In this document: positions 21,401 to 30,454 of the stretch, piece after piece
Layout of the letters: every line of letters begins with the position of its first letter
Position numbering within the stretch: position 1 is the stretch's first letter
Assembly: GCA_900095095.1 (NCBI GenBank)
Contig: FMBT01000636.1
Coordinates: 1-31,848 of the forward strand
Direction: 5' to 3'
Length of the DNA: 31,848 bases
Origin: Fragilariopsis cylindrus CCMP1102
Taxonomy: Eukaryota > Bacillariophyta > Bacillariophyceae > Bacillariales > Bacillariaceae
Program-made: the position numbers and the translations under genes
The notes under the pieces: model-generated
Told to the model about the DNA's origin: nothing
The model's input: the letters and a program-made list of their open reading frames with translations, nothing else
Databases searched by the model: none

Positions 21401-24363
21401 GAGGTGTCAGTTGCGACACCGTTGATCGGCCCAAATGTGGGATGTCGAGTCGCTCTCTCAATTTTTCACGGCGCTCATCGATACTGTCGTCATTTTTAAA
21501 ATTATCTTTATATTCATAATCATCGACGCTATACTCGCTAAGGGTGTTGTCATACGAAAAACATTTTTGGGCCAATTGAAATGGTAGTGTTATAGCCTTG
21601 CGAGGACTTAACGGAATCGATGGCAAGGCAGCAGCTGATGGATCTGTTGTCGATGTCTCCACAATCGCAGACGTCGTCCCTCCTTTCCCTCTCCCTCGAA
21701 GCAGAGACGAAAATCGTGGGCTTAGTATCGTTCTGCTTTGGTCAACAACACCTCGGTCAAGGCGTTGTGTTCGCATTCGGAGGACTTGATGAGCGTCGAG
21801 CGAAATACGGGCAGACGATCCTGGAGATCGCAAAACGAAGGACGGGGGAGGAGGCACTGTACTCGCCGTGGTAGCTTCATTTCTTCCGTCTCTAGGTGAA
21901 CGTCGTTCACAATCCTCGAATGACGACCCTGGTGGTTGCTTTTTCTGCCAATGTGAAGGAGGTGGCGTGGTAGGAGCCGATAGAGAATTTTTTAGTCCAT
22001 GAGATCTATTCAAACTATGGATAGGCCCGATTCTTCGAAAAGCTGCCGAAACCATTTCGGATGCAGTAGGTTTTCGTTTGTTGGGACTGATACTGGCATT
22101 TTCCGATGCGGTCATCGTTTTCGCGTCCTTGTCGTAGTAGTTATTACTATCGATTTTGACACTGGTTTGATCATGTTGTATAGTTCTTGATTCTTCATCT
22201 GAGGAAGAAGATTGTTGCGTTTGTTTTTCTTCTCGTCGAGGATGCAGTGCTTTTATACTGAACTTTTTACTAACAATGATAGGAGTGGTAGTGGTAGTGA
22301 TTGCAATTGTATCGTCCTGACCAAACGATCTCGATTCTAAGATTGGTAAGTCTAAGGATGTGCAGCATTGTAGCAGGGAAGATGAGGATAAATGCGCCAA
22401 AGCTCCCCCTTGCCCAACGTTCCCCTTAACATCACTTTTGATGCCGTCTTCTTCTACTTCTTTTCCTTTTCCTTCTTCTTCTTCTCTTAGATCAGCTAAC
22501 GCAGCTAATTCCATTTCTTCGATATCTGCCAACCGTGCCGCAATGGCCGCGTCTCCCATTTGGATAACCGTCCCGAATTCGGAGCAAGTCGATGAGACCT
22601 CAGACGACGATAATATTTCATTTTCTTCTTCTTGGATGTTGTCGTCATCGTCATTTTTATTATTTTTATTTTTATCATTATTATCTTGCTCTCCTTTTAT
22701 TTTGTTTGTGTTGTTGCCACGGAAGACAGCATTTGTGAACGAATCAAATCCTCCCATCTCTTGTCCCTCTATTCGATCCTTTTCTTGTAAGGCGATTTTA
22801 TCCAGTCGTCTATTATTGCCACTAATTTTGTTTAGTAATTTATCCCCCAATTCTGTTGTATCTCTCTTTTCTTCAATTCGTTGCCGCTGATTTTGATTCT
22901 GTTGATCGTGTTGATCGTGTTGATCCTGTTGCTGTTGAGCTGTATCATTATCATCGTCATCATTTCTTGATTTCTGATATTCTTGGTTTTTGCTTTGTTC
23001 CTTTATTTCCCACCGTCGTAACTTATCTTGATGTTCTTCTTGATCCACTACGGCTCCTATCTCTGGAGCAAGCGAGAAGGTAGAAACTTCTCTTTTCATT
23101 AGGAACGGTAACGGTCGTTGTGAATGATCTGGTTGATATTGTTGTGGTTGTGTTTGTGTTTGTTGTCGAGGAGGGGGGAAAGGATGCAATCGTTGTTGTT
23201 GTTCTTGTTCTTCTTTCAAGTTCAAGGCCGATTTAGAAGTATTATTGTCACTATCACCACTTCGATCAATGTTACTACTACTACTTCTATCATTTTCGTC
23301 GTTGTTCTCATTTTCATCTTCATTTTCATCTTCGCTTTCGTTTTCGTCGTTCACTGTGTTCATCTGTGATGATGTTATTTTAGCGACGAGCAATGATTGA
23401 TTTTGACTTCGACTATCTTCGTCTTCCACAACAGCTGCGGTAGAAGACGATCGCTTCACGATCCCTAACTTCTTTCGGGTGACGTGGGGCGGTGAAATTG
23501 GTCTGGGATATAGAAGTGTTTTTCCAGCACGGTCGTCATCGGTGCTTATTATTATATTTTGTCATTATCACTTCCAGCATCTATATCTTTGACCGCGACA
23601 CCACCACCGAAAAAACTAGAAGGCCGAGGGGATGGCGGTGGCTTCGTTGACGGAAAAAATCCATACTTTGCTTCAACTTCGATACCATTGTTATCACCAA
23701 CACTATTGTTATCGCTATCACCGCCTCTCTTCTCATCGTTGTCGCTGTCATTGTCATAGTTGTTGTTATATTCCTATTCGTATTCGTATTCGCATTCGTA
23801 TTCGTATTCGTATTCGATCGTATTCGATCGTATTCGTATCGTATTCCTATTCCTATTCCTATATGTTTCTTTCGGTTGAACGATCTTACTTTGTACACTA
23901 TGATATCGTTTAGAAAGAGCTGCGGAATTACTATTACAAGTGGTACGATTGTCCTGTAATTCTGTAGCAGCTTCAGAAAATGCATCCTCGTGAGTCACAT
24001 CATTGCGACTATTGTTCTTGATATCATCGATTTCGACAATGTTTGTAACAATAGCATCGGCGACATCCTTCTTTTTATTGTTACTGTTACTGCTGTTCTT
24101 ATTGATATTATTGTTGTTGTTGTCATTTATTGCTGTTTCGTTGATAGATGTCATGTCGGGGATTAAATCCGTCGTCGCCGCTGCCGTCAACTTTTTAGGC
24201 ACGTAAGCCGTACCGGACCCGCGTCGATGAATCCAGGGATTAAATTCCGAATAAAACCACCTTTATGTGGTGAAGATGACAACGACGACGACCCTCCTCC
24301 TCCGTTGGCTTTATCCTTTTTAATAGGGTTAATAGCAGTGTCATTCTTCTTATTTATTTCCAT
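18414..24363 (-). CDS. Very large coiled-coil and PDZ-domain protein, frames broken
   Basis: One minus-strand gene, best pieced together as follows. An N-terminal exon runs from an ATG at 24363 (MEINKKNDTAINPIKK...NPWIHRRGSGTAYVPKKLT). A possible intron with GAATAC repeats (about 23896-23774) is followed by 23773 to about 23550 (NNNYDNDSDNDEKRGG..., KPPPSPRPSSFFGGG). A clean open stretch of about 1,100 codons follows, to 20181: disordered acidic/Gln-rich, then LDELFKSHAYAVEMKRAASS and a coiled coil ending LNEELSKCRAEIGRMKS. An intron lies at 20180-20072 (GTGAGC...GAAG). The last part has QLNRSILDDSHH, a helix VLKSALEKANETIRRLH, the block RTLPPPPDHGLQSPIVRAVL and TVSSLDHQVRDGFSMHVLPH, and finally a PDZ domain (RIGVTFVEFRGHAMVSDVAL; SDILIAVDEIPVSGM; stop at 18414). 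The total is roughly 1,900 residues. Frame changes occur near 24250, 23550, 19990, 19830, 19225, 18880 and 18800. A scaffold role is inferred from PDZ and coiled coil only. Confidence 0.7.
23774..23875 (-). repeat. GAATAC/GAATAG hexamer array within the PDZ gene
   Basis: A hexanucleotide array with GATCGAATAC interruptions, bounded by GTACAAAGTAAGATC on the 5' side and AACAACAAC on the 3' side (minus strand). The frame is the same on both sides and a TAG occurs only in the array, so it is probably an intron, or a coding repeat that gained a stop. Confidence 0.6.
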
Positions 24364-24815
24364 GATCGATGCCGATGCTGAAATGTCGCAATGACGATAC
24401 GAAAGAGATTATTGGAGTCGACAAATCTTTTTACGACGACGACGACGACAATTTTTTTCTGTTGATTGCGTTTCAGTCAATTACAATTTTAATTACAATT
24501 GTATCGAGGTTTATTTGTCGCAGTACGACACGGTGTACCTCTATTGTGTGTGCGACCTTGTTGGCAATAGAACTTTTGTTGAGAAAACCCTCAACATATC
24601 TTTTTAAATTTGTATGGAGGTATTCAGTATGGAACAATAGCATATTACATGACACAATTTTTTGTACTACTAACATTAGTAGTTGAAATCTCGAAGAGCA
24701 AAAGTGCAGTCAAAATACAAAGTACGATGAGATAGCACGCGCCACTTTAGGCGTTAAGTACAGAAGAAGATTTCCAATGACATTCATGCCTCATCTTCAA
24801 TTTTACTGATACGTT

Positions 24816-24838
24816 GTTATCGATATCTAATCGATAAC
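24816..24838. repeat. Short perfect hairpin GTTATCGAT / ATCGATAAC
   Basis: Nine-base perfect arms around a 5-base loop (ATCTA). Such short AT-rich hairpins are common, so functional meaning is uncertain. Confidence 0.5.
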
Positions 24839-25105
24839 ACAACCCTGTTAAACATTAAATTATATTATCTTTTAACACTGGTAAAATAATATGTACTAGT
24901 ATATTCTCATAACCTGCAAATATGTCTCCTAGCTACCTAAGTCCACTAGACTGAGGACCTTCTATGCTATTAACCTATATAAATAGTGTTTATTAGAAGA
25001 GTGAGCTTAGTTGCTCTCTGTGTGCGGCAATATCTACTTGTATGGTCTGTCCTTGAAACAGTCTTTCCATAGTTATAATTGTCTTATGCGTACAATGTAC
25101 GCTCT

Positions 25106-25106
<1 letters not shown>

Positions 25107-25138
<32 letters not shown>
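25107..25138 (+). repeat. (TC)n microsatellite
   Basis: About 16 TC units without interruption. Confidence 0.9.
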
Positions 25139-25142
<4 letters not shown>

Positions 25143-25499
25143 GTACTATATTCATATACCATATCATATCAGATCATATCATATCATATATATCCGCACA
25201 CACAATAAGTTGAGTATAATGTGGTAACATTATTTGATCAGTGTGTGGCACATTCTGGATAGTTTAAAAGTATTGAAATCAAAAAAACTCGTATTTCTGA
25301 TCCCGAATCTCATTTTGCACCTACAATGAGAGAAATCATGTGGAGTAACCTATTTTTGCTTAAGTATTAGCTCCCGTAGGAGCTCGCAAAAAGTTATTTC
25401 TACTGCATCAGTGCGGAGTGTTCCATTATTTTTCTCTATAATTTGAATGGGTGATTTTGCTAGATCCATAACTCAAAGAGAGCTTGTACATATTACTAA

Positions 25500-25554
25500 A
25501 CCAACCATAACACAGCCTTCCTTGAAATGCAAGGAAGGCCTGTGTATGGGTGGT
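25500..25554. repeat. Imperfect ~25-bp-arm hairpin, miRNA-precursor-like shape
   Basis: The left arm, 25500-25524, contains ACACAGCCTTCCTTG. After a 5-base loop (AAATG), the right arm, 25530-25554, contains CAAGGAAGGCCTGTGT. Outside these, ACCAACCAT pairs with ATGGGTGGT with one mismatch. Pairing is nearly complete apart from a few mismatched or bulged bases. It could be a small-RNA precursor, a short inverted-repeat element or a transcript-end structure. Confidence 0.6.
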
Positions 25555-25589
25555 CTAGGATGATTAAACGTAATATTCAAGCAAAATAC

Positions 25590-25653
25590 CTTCCTGCAAG
25601 TGTAGAACTGAGTATGCTAATTGCTTGTAATGCAGGAAGTACAGAAGCATACT
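25590..25653. repeat. Two interleaved inverted repeats (pseudoknot order)
   Basis: CTTCCTGCA (25590-25598) pairs with TGCAGGAAG (25631-25639). AGTATGCT (25611-25618) pairs with AGCATACT (25646-25653). The arms come in the order A-B-A'-B', the topology of an H-type pseudoknot if transcribed. Arms are only 9 and 8 bp, so chance is possible. Confidence 0.4.
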
Positions 25654-25844
25654 GAAAGAATTTTCAAGACCACTCGTGTGTTATTCAACTCTTAAGCCGG
25701 TGTTATTGATGTGTGGGTCCTTTCGTCAATACTTGTGGGACTACGAGCTAGTCTTTGAGAGTCAGCATGTCAATTGAAAATGACAAAAATGAGCTACTAC
25801 AGTCCGTGCAAGTTCGATTTAAGTTGACTTATTTAAAACATATT

Positions 25845-25907
25845 TTAGCCGGATAATATATAGATTAGCCGGGCTAATACATATACTAGCCGGACTAATA
25901 TATAGTT
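25845..25907 (+). repeat. Three tandem units of TAGCCGG(a/g)CTAATATATA
   Basis: TAGCCGG starts at 25846, 25866 and 25887, a period of 20-21 bp. Each copy is followed by an AT-rich AATA(T/C)ATA segment. This short tandem repeat could be a protein-binding array. Confidence 0.6.
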
Positions 25908-26188
25908 GCCCTCAATACTTACCCCCAAAACTTAATTTATCATGCCCAAATGTTTCAAGGTCGCGTTAAAATTTCCCCGTGTCCTCCACGCTGGCAAGAT
26001 TTTAATTTTAATCGCGCACCAGAATCGCTTTCGCGGACCGCTTCAGTAGTAATAGTAACAGTAAAGTACGTATAAACTTCTCTATTAAAAGAAGAATTCT
26101 CATTCACAAACTGAATAACCCTAAGTACAATTTGTACGTCATATTACTTGGGTTCCCTAAGTTTTTCGTCACTAATGACAGTATTAGC

Positions 26189-26372
26189 TGACTCATTAGT
26201 AGATTCCGTTCTACATTTTGACTCATTCACTTATTTACAAACCACGACGTCGAACAAAATTCATATCTAACGTCGTCATAGCCTTTCATCTCGAATCTAA
26301 TACGGTATCTTCCTTGGGGATGCTTCGATGAGAGTAGTGAGGTACAGTATGACAACCTCTCATTTTGACTCA
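26189..26372. promoter_or_regulatory. Three TGACTCA motifs upstream of the FCP gene
   Basis: Perfect TGACTCA heptamers, the bZIP/AP-1 type core, occur at 26189-26195, 26219-26225 and 26366-26372. They lie 270-455 bp before the FCP start. Related CAACTCA and GACTCAT variants follow closer to the gene. Diatoms encode many bZIP factors, including blue-light aureochromes, whose preferred core is different (TGACGT). A regulatory role is inferred. Confidence 0.4.
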
Positions 26373-26390
26373 GTCTTCCCTACATCACGA

Positions 26391-26506
26391 TCAACTCACC
26401 TGCAGCCAGCGCCACGCAAAATGACAACGCAACTCAACGACTCATTATTACATTACGAGTGAATCAACTCACTGCAGCCACGCGAATGACACGTAACTCA
26501 ACGAGA
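26391..26506 (+). repeat. Direct repeat in the FCP promoter
   Basis: TCAACTCACCTGCAGCC followed by GCCACGCAAAATGACAACGC and AACTCAACGA (26391-26440) recurs in a shortened form from 26464: TCAACTCACTGCAGCCACGC, then GAATGACACGTAACTCAACGA. The period is about 73 bp. The repeat lies 140-250 bp upstream of the FCP ATG. Confidence 0.65.
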
Positions 26507-26643
26507 CGATGTATTTGAAAACTATGTAAACAAATCGCAACACGAATTTATCAAGAATACATAATCTTCTCACAATTAAAAAAACTACCAGTTTCAAATC
26601 AACTTCTTCACAACAAACAACTCAAATACCACAATAAAACACA

Positions 26644-27351
26644 ATGAAGTTTTCTACATCAATCCTTATCGCCCGCCGTAGTTGCCCCATCGGTTTCCGC
26701 TTTCGCTCCTGCCTCCTCTGCTGGATCATCGACTGTCCTCAAGGCTGCCGATGTCGCTGGCGATGTAGAACCTCCTGCCCACCACCTCTTGGTCCTACTC
26801 TAAACGGATGGACACCTGATGCCTCAAAGGATTGCTTCGGCCTACCAGGTGCCATCGCACCATTTGGATACTTCGATCCTTTAGGTTTATGTAAGGACCG
26901 TGATCTCGTTGGAGTTAAGCGATTCCGTGAAGCTGAAATCATGCACGGACGTGTTGCTATGATGGCAGTGGTTGGATTCCTTATTGCCGAAAACACCCCT
27001 ACCATTGCATTCGGTTTCGAACATCCTACTATTGCCAACAACATGATCCCTGAAATTTCACTTGGTGTCATGTTCCCCATTCTTTTTGGCTATTAATATC
27101 GCAGAAGCCACTCCGAGCTAACAAGGGTTGGGTTGAACCAGGTGGTGACTCTCTATTCACACTCCGTGAAGGATACTACCCTGGAGACATTGGATTTGAT
27201 CCTATGGGATTAAAGCCTACCGGTGCACAAGACTTGCTGACATGCAAGCAAAGAATTATCGAATGGTCGCTTAGCAATGTTTGCCATCGCCGGTATGGTT
27301 GGAATAGAGCTTATCAACGGAAACCCTGTATTGAGCGACCTTCCATTTTAA
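26644..27351 (+). pseudogene. Fucoxanthin chlorophyll a/c-binding protein (FCP/Lhc), multiple frame breaks
   Basis: Light-harvesting antenna protein of the diatom plastid, three-helix Lhc fold. It starts MKFSTSILIA. After a frame change near 26671-26680 it continues VVAPSVSAFAPASSAG, carrying the diatom plastid-import cleavage motif with the key Phe. After a second change near 26776-26795 it reads LGPTLNGWTPDASKDCFGL, FGYFDPLGL and then helix 1 with REAEIMHGRVAMMAVVGFLI (chlorophyll ligands E and H/R). Further changes near 27081-27090 (into LAINIAEAT), near 27106-27118 (RANKGWVEPGGDSLFTLRE, YYPGDIGFDPMGLKPTG) and near 27243-27250 (KELSNGRLAMFAIAGMVGIE) lead to the stop at 27349-27351. All expected segments are present in order with conserved residues; only the frame is broken, five times. 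No intron is seen. That is more like consensus errors than decay. I do not assign an Lhcf, Lhcr or Lhcx subfamily. Confidence 0.85.
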
Positions 27352-28153
27352 GATTGAAATTTCTCTATCAATCTTTCTACATATTGTTTGTCGTCTGTTG
27401 ACAAATCAATTTTCCTACAATCCAATCAACCTACCTACCCCTTCTACTTAAGAGAATAATTGTACTAAATTTTAAAAAACTATCATATTAAATTAAATCA
27501 ACCAATAAAAACATTACTTATACCTGATATAGCCTATACTTGTAACACATTTACCAGTGAATTCTTAGGAAAGTGGTAGTTAGTTTGACCACGTGAAGAT
27601 AATAATAGCATATTAATAAGCTTGGATGTTCTCCTATTCGCATTATATTATTATTATATTATTATCATAAATGTATTCTTGTAGAGCAGTAAGATACTAG
27701 GATTAGGGGTCATAAATAATATCACCCCGCTACTAGTATGTACAGTAGTACATTCTTATGAATTGAGGGGCAGACATTCTGGCACCTTTTTATTTTGGGG
27801 GCGTAATTTACACGACTGAAAGCGATGATTGATTCGTGGTTATCAATTGATCGGCAGTCATTTAGAAAAACCAGCGAATTGCGTAAGGGTTTTTTTCAAA
27901 TTGGTTTTGTTGGCACTTGTGAGCGGTAACAGCTTGTGTATCGTTCACTTGTTAGCGTTAACAGCTTTGTTCACTGTCTGGCTTTGCTGTGTGATCAAAA
28001 TTTCAAAAAAATCTTAGTGACTGTAGCACAGCGTTTGTCTTGTTTCATAAAATCGATTGACTGTAATAAAATTTTAAAGACTTCAAGAAATCCACTCTCT
28101 AGCTAAAGCTACTCTACTTTTTCAACAACAACAACAACAACTTATATTTCAAA
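27352..28153. other. Intergenic between FCP and actin 2
   Basis: It contains the FCP 3' region and the actin 2 promoter. No gene is recognised. A CAA run (about 28124-28141) precedes the actin ATG in the likely 5' leader. Confidence 0.5.
27914..27975 (+). repeat. Short direct repeat in the actin 2 upstream region
   Basis: CACTTGTGAGCGGTAACAGC at 27914 is repeated as CACTTGTTAGCGTTAACAGC at 27946 (period 32 bp, two differences in 20). A TTCACTGT fragment follows. It lies about 180-240 bp before the actin 2 start codon. Confidence 0.6.
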
Positions 28154-29577
28154 ATGAGCGATGACGAAGATATTGCCGCCCTTGTCGTTGACAATGGATC
28201 TGGAATGTGTAAAGGTAAGAAAAGTATTGTTTCCCTTCCTGTCGGTCATCAAGAAAAATGCGAAAGCTGACGACGACGACGTCGACGACGAAAAGTCGTA
28301 CTGCTGTCGACGTTTCATGATGATTAAGTTAACCACACAACGAAAACTGATTGATAATATAGCAAGATCGTTATGCATTGAATACGTCGAAATTGATCTG
28401 TCGTCTCGATGATGACAAAATATCTGATATTCGACATATTTCCCGCCTTCTCTTTTTTAATTCAAACACTAACATTTTTTTATCGCTTAACTTATATTAC
28501 GCACATCAGCCGGTTTCGCTGGAGATGACGCCCCCCGTTCCGTCTTTCCTTCCTTGATTGGACGTGCCCGTCAACCTGGTATCATGGTTGGTATGGAACA
28601 ACGAGATGCTTATGTTGGGATGAAGCACAAGCAAAGAGAGGTGTTCTTACTCTTAAATACCCCATTGAACATGGAATTGTTACCAATTGGGATGATATGG
28701 AAAAGATTTGGCATCATACATTCTACAATGAGCTTCGTGTAGCCCCTGAAGCTCATCCTGTTTTGTTGACTGAAGCACCAATGAATCCTAAGGCCAACAG
28801 AGAGCGTATGACACAAATCATGTTTGAAACATTCAATGTCCCTGCTATGTATGAATATCCAAGCCGTTCTTTCATTGTATGCATCAGGACGTACCACGGG
28901 TGTGTGTTGGATTCTGGAGATGGTGTCTCCCATACAGTACCAATCTATGAGGGTATGCTCTTCCCCATGCTGTTGTCCGTATGGATCTTGCTGGTCGTGA
29001 TTTGACTGATTATTTGATGAAGATTTTGACTGAACGTGGTTATTCTTTGACTACCACTGCAGAACGTGAAATTGTCCGTGATATCAAGGAATCTCTTTGT
29101 TTCATTGCTGTTGATTTTGAGGAAGAAATGAAGAAGGCTGCTGAATCATCTGCTTTGGAAAAATCCTTTGAATTGCCTGATGGAAATATCATTGTTATTG
29201 GAAATGAACGCTTCCGTTGTGCAGAGGTTCTTTTCCAACCTAACTTGACTGGTCTTGAAATGGATGGTATTGCTGATAGTACATTCCAAACCATTATGAA
29301 GTGTGATGTTGATATCCGAAAGGATTTGTATGCCAATATTGTTCTTTCAGGTGGTACTACTATGTTCCCTGGAATTAGTGAGCGTATGTCCAAGGAGGTT
29401 ACTGCATTAGCTCCTGCATCTATCAAGGTCAAGATTGTTGCTCCTCCAGAACGTAAATACTCTGTGTGGATTGGAGGATCTATTCTTGCATCATTGTCTA
29501 CATTCCAAAGTATGTGGATTAGCAAGGAGGAATATGACGAATCTGGTCCATCTATCGTTCACCGTAAATGCTTTTAA
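28154..29577 (+). pseudogene. Actin, copy 2 (four frame-breaking deletions)
   Basis: Same gene structure as copy 1: exon 1 at 28154-28214 encodes the same 20 residues, a 295-bp intron (GTAAGA at 28215, CATCAG ending at 28509) follows, and exon 2 is 28510-29577. The introns share no recognisable sequence. Compared with copy 1, exon 2 lacks 1 nt near 28617-28620, 2 nt near 28851-28854, 1 nt near 28895-28900 and 1 nt near 28950-28953, 5 nt in all, so the frame is lost. The remaining differences I could find by eye, 16 bases in 15 codons over both exons, are all synonymous. No difference is seen over about 390 bp (28993-29383). So either the gene was disabled very recently or the deletions are assembly errors. 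If corrected it would encode the same protein as copy 1. Confidence 0.92.
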
Positions 29578-29980
29578 GACAACAAACAAAACAGCAACAA
29601 TCTCCGAGAGTTGCTTGGAGCTTCTTTCCGATCCTTGTTCGAAGTTATTTGTCGCGAGTAAGAGATGTTTCGTGTCGTCTCTTCTTACACTCTGTGAGTC
29701 CTATATTATGTCGCAATTATGTAGTAAAAATAAATAATAGATCTTAATAAATTCTCTAAAAAAATCATTGATCTTGAGTCTATTTAATTTTTCCCTTTAA
29801 TTGAATTGCTTTTTAAAAATATGCCGTAGTTCGTTCCGAAAGCCATAATTCTTTTTGCGTAATGCAACCTTCGCTGATGTTGTTACAAACAAAAAATAAT
29901 ACCATAATTATAGAGCATAGTTCTTTTAGAGTAAAAATTATATGAAATTTTCGAAAGAAGTTCTTCTCTTTACTTTTTGA
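29578..29980. other. Intergenic after actin 2
   Basis: Actin 2 3' region with an ATAATAGATCTTAATAAA-like stretch near 29732-29751 that could serve as a polyadenylation region. No gene is seen. Confidence 0.4.
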
Positions 29981-30018
29981 CATCAAGGGATCACATTCTT
30001 ATTATCGTTACATTCAAG

Positions 30019-30246
30019 TGCTTCAGATGCACCTTCTCGTCTGGAGAAGGAAGAAGAAAAAATCCTTGAATTTGTGAAGGAACGCACACATTGTTGTAAC
30101 TATTTATTTGCGAGATCTATGAAAAATACAATGGAAAACAAGTACCGGTAAGTCGACTCTCTTTACAACTATTTTTATCCTGTCGGTGTGATTAAATGTC
30201 AATATTTTGAATAAAAGAATCTTTTAGCTGCGATGTAGGCAAGTGA
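30019..30246 (+). CDS. Possible 3' end of a small spliced gene
   Basis: An open stretch from 29981 ends at a strong donor (GTAAGT at 30148). It reads SASDAPSRLEKEEEKILEFV and then KERTHCCNYLFARSMKNTME, a composition typical of real protein. A plausible acceptor is CATTCAAG ending at 30018. Splicing 30148-30227 (80 bp, ending CTTTTAG) joins in phase and gives ...NKYRCDVGK followed by a stop at 30244-30246. I did not find a convincing upstream exon or start codon. The CC and later C could bind metal or form disulfides. No family is recognised. This could be chance, but the in-phase splice with a near-consensus donor supports it. Confidence 0.35.
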
Positions 30247-30454
30247 CATAGTTGAATGCGGATTGATTCAATTCGGTTCGTTCAAAGATAATGCGATTGT
30301 GATGTGTGTCCACCAGCATTGACTAGCTAGGCTACTACATCACGAATGTTTGTATACAAATGGTATAATAGGATGAGATGAATAATATAGTGACTTGACT
30401 GACTGAGTTGGTGTGCTTATTGTTGTTGTTTTATTAGAATATTTTTTCCATCGA

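Larger units (their letters stand above)
24364..26180. other. Intergenic, repeat-bearing
   Basis: No gene is recognised. The part near 24364-24480 is the upstream region of the PDZ gene. Distinct structures further right are listed separately. Between them the sequence is plain AT-rich DNA. Confidence 0.5.

Noticed and set aside
22360-22890. Plus-strand Ser-rich open frame inside the large minus-strand gene
   Set aside because: It is antisense to the acidic and Gln-rich part of the PDZ protein and is low complexity.
28161-28412. Open frame covering actin 2 exon 1 in another frame and part of its intron
   Set aside because: It overlaps the actin start out of frame and runs through the intron donor.
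29435-29737. Open frame over the actin 2 3' end and downstream
   Set aside because: It is out of frame with the conserved actin C-terminus and extends into the 3' untranslated region.
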